From NCBI RefSeq assembly GCF_000177675.1, contig NZ_ADGX01000014.1:1-64000 (forward strand): a stretch of 64,000 bases of DNA, written 5' to 3'. Source of the stretch: Parafrankia sp. EUN1f. Its GTDB lineage: Bacteria > Actinomycetota > Actinomycetes > Frankiales > Frankiaceae. Position numbers and translations under genes: made by a program. Numbering within the stretch: position 1 is the stretch's first letter; each line of letters opens with the position of its first letter. Positions 44,785 to 53,495 of this stretch are shown here, piece by piece. Under the pieces are notes generated by a model. The model worked only from the letters and a program-made list of their open reading frames with translations, did not search any database and was not told the DNA's origin.

Positions 44785-46667
44785 TGGTTGATCACGTCCT
44801 CCAAGACGCCCGCGAGTTCCGCGGCCTTGAACGGCAGTCCGCGGACCTGGTTGTACCCGATCGCGTCCACCAGGAACTGCGACCTGATCAGCATGCGGAG
44901 CTGGCCGAGGTTCATCTCGGGAATCAGCACCTTGTCGTAGGAGCGCAGCACCTCGGCCGTGTTGGCCGGGAACGGGTTGAGGTGGCGCAGGTGCGCCTGG
45001 GCCACGTGCAGGCCCTTGGCGCGCACCCGACGGCAGCCGGCGGCGATCGGCCCGAAGGTCGACCCCCAGCCGAGCACGAGGACCTCCGCCATGCCGGACG
45101 GGTCGTCGACCTCGAGCGGGGCGATGTCGCGCGCGATGCCCTCGACCTTCGCCTGGCGCAGCCGCACCATCCGGTCGTGGTTCGCCGGGTCGTAGGAGAT
45201 GTTGCCCGACCCGTCGGCCTTCTCCAGACCACCGATCCGGTGCTCGAGGCCCGGGGTGCCGGGAACCGCCCAGGGGCGGGCCAGCGTCTCGGGATCGCGC
45301 AGGTAGGGCCAGAACTCGGGGCCCTTGGGCCCTTCGTGGTTCGGCTCGGTGGTGAAGGTGACCGTGAGGTCCGGGAGCTCGTCGATGGTCGGCAGCAGCC
45401 ACGGCTCGGAGCCGTTCGCCAGGTAGCCGTCGGAGAGCAGGAAGACCGGTGTGCGGTACTTCGTCGCGATCCGGGCGGCCTCCACCGCGGCGTCGAAGCA
45501 GTCGGCCGGCGAGCGCGGCGCGATGATCGGCACCGGAGCCTCGCCGTTGCGGCCGAACATCGCCTGCAGCAGGTCGGCCTGCTCGGTCTTCGTCGGCAGA
45601 CCGGTCGACGGGCCGCCGCGCTGAATGTCCACGATCAGCAGCGGCAGCTCGAGGCTGACCGCGAGACCGATCGTCTCGCTCTTGAGCGCGACACCCGGGC
45701 CGGAGGTCGTCGTCACGCCCAGCGACCCACCGAACGAGGCGCCGAGTGCCGCACCGATGCCGGCGATCTCGTCCTCGGCCTGGAAGGTCCGGATGCCGAA
45801 CTGCTTGTGCTTGCTCAGCTCGTGCAGGATGTCCGACGCCGGCGTGATCGGGTAGGTGCCGAGGAACAGCGGCAGCTTCGTCAGCTCACCGGCCGCGATC
45901 AGCCCATAGGACATCGCGATGTTGCCGGTGATCCGCCGGTACGTGCCCGCGCGCATCCGGGCCGGGGCGACCTCGTAGGTGACCGAGAAGGACTCGGTGG
46001 TCTCGCCGTAGTTGAAGCCGGCGCGGAAGGCGGCGATGTTGGCTGCCGCGATCTCCGGCCGCTTGGCGAACTTCTTCTTGAGGAAGCCCTCGGTGCCGTC
46101 GGTGGGCCGGTGGTACAGCCAGCTCATCAGGCCGAGCGCGAACATGTTCTTCGCTCGCTCGGCCTCCTTCTTGTTGACCGCGCCGCCGACGCCTTCGGCG
46201 GCGTTGACAGCGTTGATCGTCATCGAGGTCAGCGGGACCCGGTGGACGGTGTAGCTGTCGAGCGTCCCGTCCGTCAGCGGGTCGTCCGCGTAGCCGGCCT
46301 TCTTGAGGTTGCCGCCGGTGAACGCGTCGGTGTTGACGATCAGGTCGGCCCCGGGCGGCAGATCCTTGAGGTTCGCCTTCAGCGCGGCCGGGTTCATCGC
46401 GACGAGGACGTCCGGGGCGTCGCCCGGGGTGAGAATATCGTGATCGGAGAAATGGAGCTGGAAGCCAGAAACTCCGGCCGGAGTGCCAGCTGGCGCCCGG
46501 ATTTCCGCGGGAAAGTCCGGAAGCGTGGACAGATCGTTGCCGAATGCCGCCGTCTCGCTCGTGAACTGTTCTCCGGTGAGCTGCATACCGTCGCCGGAGT
46601 CGCCGGCGAACCGCACGACGACCCGGTCGAGCCGGCGGGTCTCCCTCTCCCTGACCTGCTCAGACAC
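44781..46667 (-). CDS. korA: 2-oxoacid:ferredoxin oxidoreductase subunit alpha (gamma-alpha fusion)
   Basis: KorA is a fused gamma-alpha subunit. The N-terminal gamma domain starts VVVRFAGDSGDGMQLTGEQF. The alpha domain begins near residue 250 (GTYPITPASDILHELSKHK) and includes TTSGPGVALKSETIGLA. At 628 aa it has the expected fused length. A strong AGGAGGT ribosome-binding site lies at 46676-46682 on the minus strand. It forms an operon with korB. A long gene-free stretch lies upstream. Confidence 0.93.
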   Translation of the reverse strand: MSEQVRERETRRLDRVVVRFAGDSGDGMQLTGEQFTSETAAFGNDLSTLPDFPAEIRAPAGTPAGVSGFQLHFSDHDILTPGDAPDVLVAMNPAALKANLKDLPPGADLIVNTDAFTGGNLKKAGYADDPLTDGTLDSYTVHRVPLTSMTINAVNAAEGVGGAVNKKEAERAKNMFALGLMSWLYHRPTDGTEGFLKKKFAKRPEIAAANIAAFRAGFNYGETTESFSVTYEVAPARMRAGTYRRITGNIAMSYGLIAAGELTKLPLFLGTYPITPASDILHELSKHKQFGIRTFQAEDEIAGIGAALGASFGGSLGVTTTSGPGVALKSETIGLAVSLELPLLIVDIQRGGPSTGLPTKTEQADLLQAMFGRNGEAPVPIIAPRSPADCFDAAVEAARIATKYRTPVFLLSDGYLANGSEPWLLPTIDELPDLTVTFTTEPNHEGPKGPEFWPYLRDPETLARPWAVPGTPGLEHRIGGLEKADGSGNISYDPANHDRMVRLRQAKVEGIARDIAPLEVDDPSGMAEVLVLGWGSTFGPIAAGCRRVRAKGLHVAQAHLRHLNPFPANTAEVLRSYDKVLIPEMNLGQLRMLIRSQFLVDAIGYNQVRGLPFKAAELAGVLEDVINQ

Positions 46668-47022
46668 CTTAAGTAACCTCCTCAGGTACCACCCCAGCGT
46701 ACCGGGCGGCTCAATACGGCACGAGGATCGCGCCGCCTGGTGGCACTGGGAAGTGTGATGCGCCGTGGCTTACGGCTGGATTATCCCGGCCACCCCCCCT
46801 TGCAGGCCGTGCGCGACTGGTTGCGGTATGCGTTTTCTGGTAACGGTGCCGAGTCCAGCTGAAGTGGAGTTGCCGGGCGGCTCGGCGGGGCTGGTCGATC
46901 ATGCTCCGACAGGCCGGGACCTTACGCTCCCAACACGCCGGACATGAGTCATGTGATCAGTCGAGCCCGCTGGGCGTGATCGCCGATCCGGCTGCCTGTA
47001 GGCCCACCACGTGCGACATCAC

Positions 47023-47058
47023 CTGCCTGCACACACCCTGACGGGTGTCCGCAGGCAG
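47023..47058 (+). other. Two-step hairpin in the korA upstream region
   Basis: CTGCCTGC pairs with GCAGGCAG and, after a 2-nt symmetric internal loop, ACACCC pairs with GGGTGT around a TGAC tetraloop. The hairpin is stable, but there is no T-run and no gene directly upstream. It could be part of a small RNA or a regulatory site. Confidence 0.6.
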
Positions 47059-47274
47059 ACACCCGGGTCGGTGGTCCGTCCGGCCGTCCGGTAGGCCCCC
47101 TGGTCGTGCCTGGCCCGGCAGTGGGCGCCATGCCGCCGGCGCGGGCGGACGACGCTGATGATGTCTGGCCGGGTGTGTCCGAAGGGGGATCTATTCAGCG
47201 GCTCTCCCTTCCTGAGGTGTCTCCCGGGGCGTAGCGGTCGAGTTGTCGGTGAAACGACCATCTGGCCTGGTGGT

Positions 47275-47304
47275 GGTATCACCGACCGGTCTGACGGTGA
47301 TATC
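47275..47304. promoter_or_regulatory. Imperfect inverted repeat, possible operator
   Basis: GGTATCACCG and CGGTGATATC form arms that are complementary at 9 of 10 positions around a 10-nt spacer. It lies about 610 nt upstream of korA and 535 nt upstream of the DUF2520 gene. A binding-site role is a guess from symmetry only. Confidence 0.4.
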
Positions 47305-47838
47305 ACGACGCCGTCGTCGGCGGGTCGTCAGTGGCAGGACCGACTCTCTTCCGGACGTTCGTCGGTATAGCGGTGACTGGCTGGAAGCAGCACGGCGACC
47401 CGGAGTCGTCAACGATGAGCATTGCATGCCACCGGCTGGCGGGGGGGTACTCGCCCATTCGAACGGCGGGACGGGAGATCGCCGCTACAGGGTGGTATCC
47501 GCTCGAAACCGGACGTGTACGGAACGCCATAAGGGGATCGCTGAGGCAGCAGACCTGGCCACGTAGGACGGCCGGCCGGGGCCGACTAAGTTTCCGCTCA
47601 GTAGGTTTCATCGTGAATGGCCGCGGAGAAGGCCGTGAAGCGGCCGGCCTTCCTCTCGGCGGACAGCTGGTGGCCAGCTGATCGAGCCGCTGGAAGGCGG
47701 GTGGGTCCGGACACCTGCCCGCCGTGGCGGAGGAGATCTGTCGACATGTCATGAGCCGGGTACCGGCCGGAGACGGGCGAGGAGGATCGAGCCGGGTACC
47801 GGCGGCGCATCGGCGGGCGTTCGGGGGAGTGGGGCGTG

Positions 47839-48825
47839 ATGGAGCACACGTGCGCGGCGGTGCCGGTCGCCGGCCGGTCGGTCGCGGGCCAGTCGGCCGC
47901 CGGTCTGTCGGCCGCCGGTCTGTCGGCCGCCGGTCTGTCGATCGCCATCGTCGGGCCGGGTCGGGCCGGCGCAGCGGTGGGCAGGGCGCTCGTGGCCGCG
48001 GGGCATCAGGTGCGCGCGCTCCACAGCCGGACGCGGGCCGGGCGGGAACGAGCCGCGGCCCTCTTCCCCGCGGCTGAGGTCTGCGCCACGCCGGCCGAGG
48101 CGGCCGCGCGCGCCGACGTGGTCCTGCTCGGGGTTCCGGACGACAGCATCGAACAGACGGCCGGGCGGATCGCGCCCGGTGTCGCGCGCACGCCCGCTGT
48201 GCTGGTCGCCCATCTGAGCGGGCGCCATGGGATCGCGCCACTCGCACCGGCGGCCGCGGTGGGCGCCCGGCCGGCCGCGATCCATCCGATCATGACGCTG
48301 ACCGGTGCGGCGACTGACCCCGACCAGCTCGTCGGCGCGACCTTCGGGGTCACCACCGCGCCCGGTGATGAGGACACGGCCGGGCTCGTCCGCCGCCTGG
48401 TGGAAGGCATCGGAGGCCGGGTTGCGGTCATTCCCGAGGAGCGACGCGCGAGCTACCACGCGGCGCTGGTGCTGGGGGGCAACTTTCTGGCCACGCTGGT
48501 CACGGCTGCGGGGCAGCTGCTCGCCGCCGCAGGCGTCCCCGATCCGGCGGAGGCGCTCGGACCGCTCCTGCGGATGTCGCTCGACAACGCCCTGGCGCAC
48601 GGGGAGGGCGCGATGACCGGTCCGGTCCGACGCGGGGATGTCGGCACCGTCACAGCGCAGTGGTCGGAGCTGGCGCGCCTGGACCCCCACCTCGCGGACG
48701 CGTACGGCGCGCTGGCGGTGTTGACGGCCGATCGCCTCGAGCGCTCCGGCCTGCTGCCCGCCCAGGCCGCCGCCGCGCTACGGGCCGGCGTGGCCCGCCC
48801 GGACGACAGGCCGCATGGACCGTGA
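47839..48825 (+). CDS. Rossmann-fold DUF2520 protein
   Basis: The N-terminal Rossmann motif SIAIVGPGRAGAAVGRAL and the ADVVLLGVPDDSI segment indicate NAD(P) binding. The C-terminal part (HAALVLGGNFLATLV...RRGDVGTV) matches the DUF2520 helical domain of proteins related to NADP-dependent reductases. In other actinobacteria this gene often neighbours pantothenate genes; here it is followed by htpX. A 25-residue repetitive SAAGL N-terminus precedes the fold. ATG 47839 or GTG 47836 may be used; a GGGGGAG stretch lies upstream. The reaction is unknown. Confidence 0.8.
   Translation: MEHTCAAVPVAGRSVAGQSAAGLSAAGLSAAGLSIAIVGPGRAGAAVGRALVAAGHQVRALHSRTRAGRERAAALFPAAEVCATPAEAAARADVVLLGVPDDSIEQTAGRIAPGVARTPAVLVAHLSGRHGIAPLAPAAAVGARPAAIHPIMTLTGAATDPDQLVGATFGVTTAPGDEDTAGLVRRLVEGIGGRVAVIPEERRASYHAALVLGGNFLATLVTAAGQLLAAAGVPDPAEALGPLLRMSLDNALAHGEGAMTGPVRRGDVGTVTAQWSELARLDPHLADAYGALAVLTADRLERSGLLPAQAAAALRAGVARPDDRPHGP
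47893..47937 (+). repeat. Three 15-nt repeats at the DUF2520 N-terminus
   Basis: Three identical units of tcggccgccggtctg encode SAAGL; a diverged unit precedes them. They add a flexible N-terminal extension before the Rossmann fold. Confidence 0.9.
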
Positions 48826-48962
48826 GAGCGGGGGGCGGCGGGGACGGTGGGTGCTGCGAGGGCGGTGGCTCGGCGTGGACGCCCGAGCGTTGGGAACGAG
48901 GAGTGTCAGGTCCTTCGTTGATGTAGTCGCAACAGGTCGACAGGACGGATGCGCGACAAGCC

Positions 48963-49835
48963 ATGCCTCATCGCAGTCTCAACGGGCTGAAGACGGCCCT
49001 TCTCCTTGGCGTGCTCTCCGCAGTGATCGTGTGGTTCGGTTCGCTGTTCGGCCAGCACGGGCTCGTCATCGCGGTCGTTCTCGCCGTCGTGATGAACGCC
49101 GTCTCCTACTTCTACTCGGACCGGATCGCATTGCGGGCGATGCGGGCCTATCCGGTCAGCCAGGTCCAGCAGCCTCGGCTGTACGCGATCGTGCAGGAAC
49201 TCGCGACCAGGGCTCGCATGCCGATGCCACGGCTGTACCTGAGCCCAACCGCCTCACCGAACGCCTTTGCCACCGGTCGCAACCCTCGCAACGCCGCGGT
49301 GTGCTGCACCGAGGGAATTCTCGAGATCATGGACGATCGTGAGCTTCGCGGCGTGCTCGGGCATGAGCTCAGCCACGTGTACAACCGCGACATCCTGATC
49401 GCCTCGGTCGCTGGCACCCTGGCGGCGATCATCGTCTACATCGCGAACATGATGCAGGTCTTCGCCTTCTTCGGCGGCGGTCGGGACGAGGACGGCCCAG
49501 GCGTGGCCGAGATGCTCGCGATCATCATTGTCGGGCCGATTGCCGCGTCAATCATTCAGCTGGCGATCAGTCGCGCCCGTGAATACCAGGCAGACGAATC
49601 CGGGGCGACGCTGACGGGTGACCCGCTCGGGCTGGCCAGCGCCCTGCGCAAGCTGGAGGCGGGGACGGCGGCGCGTCCGATGCCCGCGAACTCCCGGCTG
49701 GGCCCGGCCTCCGCCATGATGATCGCGAACCCGTTCCGCGGAGGCGGTGTGGCCAAGCTGTTCTCGACCCATCCGCCGCTGACCGAGCGAATCGCCCGGT
49801 TGGAGCAGCGCGCCCGGATGAATCCGTACCGGTAG
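48963..49835 (+). CDS. htpX: Membrane zinc metalloprotease HtpX
   Basis: HtpX is a membrane M48 protease for quality control of membrane proteins. Two N-terminal helices (ALLLGVLSAVIVWFGSLFG and the next) and two more after the active site are present. The zinc motif is LGHELSHVYNRD, and the third ligand Glu is in REYQADESGA. Length 290 aa is standard. ATG 48963 begins MPHRSLNGLKTALLLG, as in relatives. It appears monocistronic; the 6C RNA follows about 180 nt after the stop. Confidence 0.93.
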   Translation: MPHRSLNGLKTALLLGVLSAVIVWFGSLFGQHGLVIAVVLAVVMNAVSYFYSDRIALRAMRAYPVSQVQQPRLYAIVQELATRARMPMPRLYLSPTASPNAFATGRNPRNAAVCCTEGILEIMDDRELRGVLGHELSHVYNRDILIASVAGTLAAIIVYIANMMQVFAFFGGGRDEDGPGVAEMLAIIIVGPIAASIIQLAISRAREYQADESGATLTGDPLGLASALRKLEAGTAARPMPANSRLGPASAMMIANPFRGGGVAKLFSTHPPLTERIARLEQRARMNPYR

Positions 49836-50011
49836 GGCGGCCCGGTCGGGTCCGGCCCCGACCGCGTGACCGGGGCGGGCGCGCCCGGCATGGAACGGGT
49901 ACGACGGGCGGGTGTGAGAAGCCACATGTCGGGCACATCAAGTTCACTGTGGTGAAATAGAGAGACCCGCGGAAGGCACGCTGCGCCGCGCGAATGAGAG
50001 TAGTCTCAAAG

Positions 50012-50097
50012 CTCCCAGGACAGCGGCGGAGCGTACCCCCCAGGTTCCGCCGCCTGCACCCCGCCCGAAACCCCCCATCGGGCGGGGTGCACTTTTT
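50012..50097 (+). ncRNA. 6C RNA
   Basis: Two consecutive hairpins each carry a run of six cytosines in the loop. The first has the stem gcggcgga/tccgccgc with CCCCCC at 50036-50041. The second has a 14-bp stem (50055-50068 with 50078-50091) and CCCCCC at 50071-50076, followed by CTTTTT as a rho-independent terminator. This matches the actinobacterial 6C small RNA. A TAGTCT at 50001-50006 is a candidate -10 box, so the 5' end near 50012 is an estimate. Family members act on mRNAs through the C-rich loops; targets here are unknown. Confidence 0.88.
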
Positions 50098-50240
50098 CTG
50101 AGGAACATCACCGGGAGCGCCCGAAGCGCTCCCGGCCCGGTCAGCCACCGGAATCCTCGCACACGCTTCTTCCCGTGCATATGCGCGTGAATTCGCCCGG
50201 TACGGGCTGTCGCGTGCGCGACTGTTGTTGACGAAACGGT

Positions 50241-50306
50241 GAGCCTTTTCCGTCTCCCGGCCCAGGCCAGGGACGCCGCAGGTCCGAGTCGACGACGGAA
50301 AGGCTC
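50241..50306 (+). repeat. Palindromic element copy C (family I)
   Basis: This 66-nt element has arms GAGCCTTTTCCGTC and GACGGAAAGGCTC that pair fully except for one bulged T. The centre has TCCCGG and GCCGCAGGT. It lies between the 6C RNA and the convergent yajQ gene, similar in context to copy A between convergent genes. It could end the yajQ transcript. Confidence 0.88.
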
Positions 50307-50349
50307 AATCTCCCATTCGTCGGCTGCCACCAGATGCGCGGGCCACGGT

Positions 50350-50838
50350 TCAGCGGTAGTTGACAAACTGCAGCGGGACCTCGAAGTCCTCCTCCTTGAG
50401 GAGCTGGATGACCCGCTGCAGGTCATCCCGCTTCTTGCCGGTGACGCGCAGCTGGTCGCCCTGGATCTGCGCCTGCACGCCCTTCGGCCCGTCCGCGCGG
50501 ATCTTCTTCGCGATCGCCTTGGCCTTGTCGTCCGCGATGCCCTGCTGCACGGTGACCGTCAGCCGGAACTCCTTGCCGGACTGCCGGGGCTCGCCGTACT
50601 CCAGGGACTTGAGCGAGATGCCGCGCTTCACGCACTTCTCCTGGAGGACGTCCAGGACGGCCTTCACCCGCTCCTCGCTGTTGGCCTGCAGCTGGATCGC
50701 CTCGCCGGAGAGCTCCGCGGACGCGCCGGTGTCGCGGAAGTCGAACCGGGTCTTGATCTCCTTCGCCGTCTGGTTGACCGCGTTGTCGATCTCCTGGGTG
50801 TCGACCTTGCTGACGATGTCGAAGGACGGATCTGCCAC
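50350..50838 (-). CDS. YajQ family nucleotide-binding protein
   Basis: This 162-aa YajQ/DUF520 protein begins [20 protein letters not shown]. It contains the typical [16 protein letters not shown] and [10 protein letters not shown] segments and ends FVNYR. YajQ proteins have two ferredoxin-like domains; some bind cyclic di-GMP and act as effectors, but function is not settled in actinobacteria. The GTG at 50838 matches the conserved N-terminus, and an upstream ATG at 50901 would add an Arg/Pro-rich stretch. Confidence 0.92.
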   Translation of the reverse strand: MADPSFDIVSKVDTQEIDNAVNQTAKEIKTRFDFRDTGASAELSGEAIQLQANSEERVKAVLDVLQEKCVKRGISLKSLEYGEPRQSGKEFRLTVTVQQGIADDKAKAIAKKIRADGPKGVQAQIQGDQLRVTGKKRDDLQRVIQLLKEEDFEVPLQFVNYR

Positions 50839-50965
50839 GGGCACGGACCTCCTGGGTCGAGTCGTTCGGTGCGGGCGACGGGCCCCGCGACCCGCGGGCA
50901 CGCGTCGCGGGGCCCGTCGGGGATGTACTTGGGGACCCTCCCGTCAGCATGCTCGGAGCAACCGG

Positions 50966-50971
50966 TATGCT
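50966..50971 (+). promoter_or_regulatory. Candidate -10 box for tRNA-Tyr
   Basis: TATGCT lies 11 nt before the mature tRNA 5' end, a plausible -10 for a start a few bases ahead of the tRNA. No good -35 was seen. The same hexamer precedes tRNA-Trp at 59447. Confidence 0.4.
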
Positions 50972-50981
50972 TGCCGAGTAC

Positions 50982-51066
50982 GGCAGGTTGCCCGAGTGGC
51001 CAAAGGGAGCGGTCTGTAAAACCGTCGGCTCAGCCTACGATGGTTCGAATCCATCACCTGCCACCA
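50982..51066 (+). tRNA. tRNA-Tyr (GTA)
   Basis: The acceptor GGCAGGT pairs with ACCTGCC, and a CCA end is encoded. The anticodon loop CTGTAAA gives anticodon GTA. A long variable arm (tcggctcagccta region) fits class II tRNA-Tyr, and the T-loop is GGTTCGAATCC. A strong hairpin follows. Confidence 0.95.
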
Positions 51067-51093
51067 CCCCGGGCTACCCGGGGCACACTCTTT

Positions 51094-51129
51094 GACTCAG
51101 GCCCGGAGGAAACTCTCCGGGCCTGAGTC
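51094..51129 (+). terminator. Hairpin terminator after tRNA-Tyr
   Basis: A perfect 15-bp stem (gactcaggcccggag with ctccgggcctgagtc) encloses a 6-nt loop 27 nt after the tRNA. It probably separates tRNA transcription from pyrE. Confidence 0.8.
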
Positions 51130-51206
51130 GTTCCCAGCGCCGTTCCCGCCATCAGCGAGCGGGACGAGAACGGGCGGGAGCAGGGCGAGCCGTAGAGTCG
51201 CCAGAT

Positions 51207-51743
51207 GTGGCCGACATCGACGCGCTGGCTGCCCGAGTCCGGGCGGCATCCCATCTGACCGGCACCTTCGTCCTACGGTCGGGGCGCACCAGTACGGAGT
51301 ACTTCGACAAGTACCTGTTCGAGGCTGAGCCCACGCTGCTCGCGGAGATCGCTGCCGCGATGGCGGAGCACCTCCCGGCCGGGACGGAACTTCTCGGCGG
51401 GCTCGAGCTCGGCGGCATCCCGCTGGTGACACTGCTTTCGGCGCGGACCGGCCTGCCGGCCAGGTTCGTGCGCAAGAAGGCCAAGGAGTACGGCACCCGG
51501 CAGATCGCCGAGGGCGGCGAGGTCGCGGGCCGGCGGATCGTCCTGGTCGAGGATGTCGTGACCAGCGGTGGTGCCGTGCTGGACGCCACCCGGGTGCTGC
51601 GGGAGCAGGGCGCGATCGTGGAGGACGTCCTGTGCGTCATCGATCGGCAGGAGGGCGGTCGCGAGCGGCTCGCCGAGATCGGGCTCACGCTGCGCCCCGC
51701 GCTCACCCGGGCCGACCTTGAAGCGGCGGAGCCCCGGGGGTGA
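51207..51743 (+). CDS. pyrE: Orotate phosphoribosyltransferase
   Basis: PyrE makes orotidine 5'-phosphate from orotate and PRPP in pyrimidine synthesis. The PRPP loop IVLVEDVVTSGGA and the catalytic KKAKEYGT region are present, with FVLRSGRTSTEYFDKY near the start. Length 178 aa is usual. GTG 51207 gives the expected N-terminus. It overlaps the next gene by 4 nt, but no other pyrimidine gene is adjacent. Confidence 0.92.
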   Translation: MADIDALAARVRAASHLTGTFVLRSGRTSTEYFDKYLFEAEPTLLAEIAAAMAEHLPAGTELLGGLELGGIPLVTLLSARTGLPARFVRKKAKEYGTRQIAEGGEVAGRRIVLVEDVVTSGGAVLDATRVLREQGAIVEDVLCVIDRQEGGRERLAEIGLTLRPALTRADLEAAEPRG

Positions 51744-52225
51744 CCCAGGGCGTTCCGGCCGGCGCCGGCGCCAGCGGCGGCAGCGGTCCGGGCCGGGCGC
51801 CGACGCTGTTCGTCTACGGAACGCTGCAGTTTCCCGAGGTCGTCGAGGCGCTGCTCGCGCGGCGTCCGGTCATGAGCCCGGCATCGGCCGCGGGTTGGCG
51901 GGCGGCGGAGCTGCGGAGCCAGACCTACCCGGGGCTGGTTCCCGCCGGTCCCACCGAGATCTGCGCCGGCGCCTGCCTGCACGGTCTCACCTCGGCGGAA
52001 CGCGAGCTGCTCGACCTGTTCGAGGGCGACTACTACGAGGCACGCGAGGTTTCGCTGGTGGGCGGCGAAGTCGCTGTCGCGTACCTGTGGCGGGGACCCG
52101 TGGCGCAGGTTCCGGTGCTGGCCTCGAACTGGGACGCAGGCCGGTTCGCGGCCAGGCATCTCGCCGAGTTCGTCCGGCGCTGCCAGCAGTGGCGGGCCCA
52201 GGTCGTGCCGGAGCCGCCGCGGTGA
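51740..52225 (+). CDS. Gamma-glutamylcyclotransferase/AIG2-like protein
   Basis: The GGCT/AIG2 motif FVYGTLQFPE lies near residue 25 and the catalytic-region Glu is in LLDLFEGDYYEA. The fold covers about residues 20-135. Proteins of this family remove 5-oxoproline from gamma-glutamyl amines or act as unknown cyclotransferases, so substrate cannot be assigned. The GTG start is coupled to pyrE by a 4-nt overlap. Confidence 0.82.
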   Translation: MTQGVPAGAGASGGSGPGRAPTLFVYGTLQFPEVVEALLARRPVMSPASAAGWRAAELRSQTYPGLVPAGPTEICAGACLHGLTSAERELLDLFEGDYYEAREVSLVGGEVAVAYLWRGPVAQVPVLASNWDAGRFAARHLAEFVRRCQQWRAQVVPEPPR

Positions 52226-52313
52226 CAGGTGCCGCGGCGGCCCCGGCGGTCAGGACGTCGATGGCCTGGCCAGGACGTCGTGGACTACCAGGACGTCCTG
52301 GACGGTCAGGACG

Positions 52314-53063
52314 TCATCGGTCGAGGCCGTCGTTCCGGGTCGGCGGTTCGTCGCCGCCTCGGTGACCGACGTCGCCCTGGGCGTTCCGGTAGCCGGTGTC
52401 CGGGCGTTCGGCTCCGAGGTGTTCGGAGGTTCCGGCGCCGGAGCGGGTGCCCGGGCCGGCCGTGGTCGGCTGGAAGAAGTCGCCGCCGCTGTCACCTGCC
52501 GCGCGGTCTCCGCCGCCGGTCGCGACGGCGCTACCTCGGGTTCGCGGACCGGCACCGCCGGAGCTACCCGCGTAGGCGCCGCTGCGGACCTGCTCCGCGG
52601 AGCCGCGCGCCAGGCCGGGCCGGTCTCCTGGGTAGGGCTGGACCGCTCCGCCTGTGCTGACCCGGCTCGGATAGGTCGCCAGAGCGTAGATCACCAGGAT
52701 GTCGAGCGCGATGATGATCACCGACCAGACCGGGAAGGCGGCGAGGAAGGCCAGCTGACCGATGGCGTTCAGCGCGGCGATCATGATTCCGACCCAGCGG
52801 GCGAGCTCGTTGCCGGCCGCGATGGCGAACGCGATGCACATCTCGACGATGCCGACCGCGATCCAGAGCCAGCCCCAGAAGGTGGTGCCGGCGTAGATCA
52901 CTCCGTTGCCGTTCGAGCTGGAGCTCAGGTTGTCCACCACCACGACGTAGTCGCGCAGGGACGCGATGCCGTAGATGAGGTTGTGGAAACCGACGATGAA
53001 CATGACGACGGCGGCGAAGATCAGCCAACCGTCCGTGCTGCGTGCCTGCCGCAGGTCTACCAT
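52314..53063 (-). CDS. DUF7144-like membrane protein
   Basis: Four hydrophobic segments occupy about residues 12-135, beginning STDGWLIFAAVVMFIVGFHNLIYG and ending IIALDILVIYALATY. This is the pattern of DUF7144 actinobacterial membrane proteins. A disordered Gly/Arg/Thr-rich tail of about 110 residues follows. Function is unknown. The start at 53063 (MVDLRQ) has GGGAGG six bases upstream; starts at 53114 or 53150 would add a basic leader. It is convergent with the GGCT-like gene. Confidence 0.75.
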   Translation of the reverse strand: MVDLRQARSTDGWLIFAAVVMFIVGFHNLIYGIASLRDYVVVVDNLSSSSNGNGVIYAGTTFWGWLWIAVGIVEMCIAFAIAAGNELARWVGIMIAALNAIGQLAFLAAFPVWSVIIIALDILVIYALATYPSRVSTGGAVQPYPGDRPGLARGSAEQVRSGAYAGSSGGAGPRTRGSAVATGGGDRAAGDSGGDFFQPTTAGPGTRSGAGTSEHLGAERPDTGYRNAQGDVGHRGGDEPPTRNDGLDR

Positions 53064-53495
53064 CTGGTCCTCCCGGCTGCGCGGCAACGCTTGCTGTAGC
53101 CAGGCGGCCACCATGCGCCGCACCCGAATCAGATACCCCCGTCGGCCCATGTCACTCCCCGCGTCTGTCACTCCCCGCGTCGGGTGCACTCCCGCGATCC
53201 GCGACTCGTCCCGGTCGCTCGTGTGACGTCAGATCCGCGTCGCCGGGCGTTAGCCCAACGGCCTGATCTCGGCGGAGTCGCGTAGCGCGCGACGAACTAC
53301 TGAAGCGACTTCCGGCGATCAGCGCAGGTAGCGATCAGCGCAGGTAGTGCGAGCAGGCTCGGCATGCCGGCGACCCGGAGCGTCGAGCTGGCGGGCGAGG
53401 TCCTGGCGGGTGGTATCGAGGTCGATCGTGGCTCGCGCTAGCGTCTTGATCGCATGCCCATGGCTACACCACCGCGGAGACGGGGGAACGGGGCG
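53064..53495. other. Intergenic region with 16-nt direct repeat
   Basis: About 430 nt between divergent genes with no supported gene. A 16-nt unit cgatcagcgcaggtag is duplicated in tandem at 53316-53347. Promoters for both neighbours are expected here; none was clear. Confidence 0.5.

Larger units (their letters stand above)
46668..47838. other. 1.2-kb gene-free region between korA and the DUF2520 gene
   Basis: No convincing gene was found on either strand in this divergent intergenic region. It contains a strong hairpin at 47023-47058 and an imperfect inverted repeat at 47275-47304. Base composition is slightly lower in GC than the neighbours in places, with many short stop codons. It may hold promoters, a small RNA or a gene remnant. 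Confidence 0.5.

Noticed and set aside
46765-46947. 60-codon open frame upstream of korA
   Set aside because: No ribosome-binding site, no similarity recognised, and composition is not protein-like.
50101-50240. Second small RNA after the 6C RNA
   Set aside because: No C-rich loop hairpin or terminator is seen before element C; the sequence shows nothing specific.
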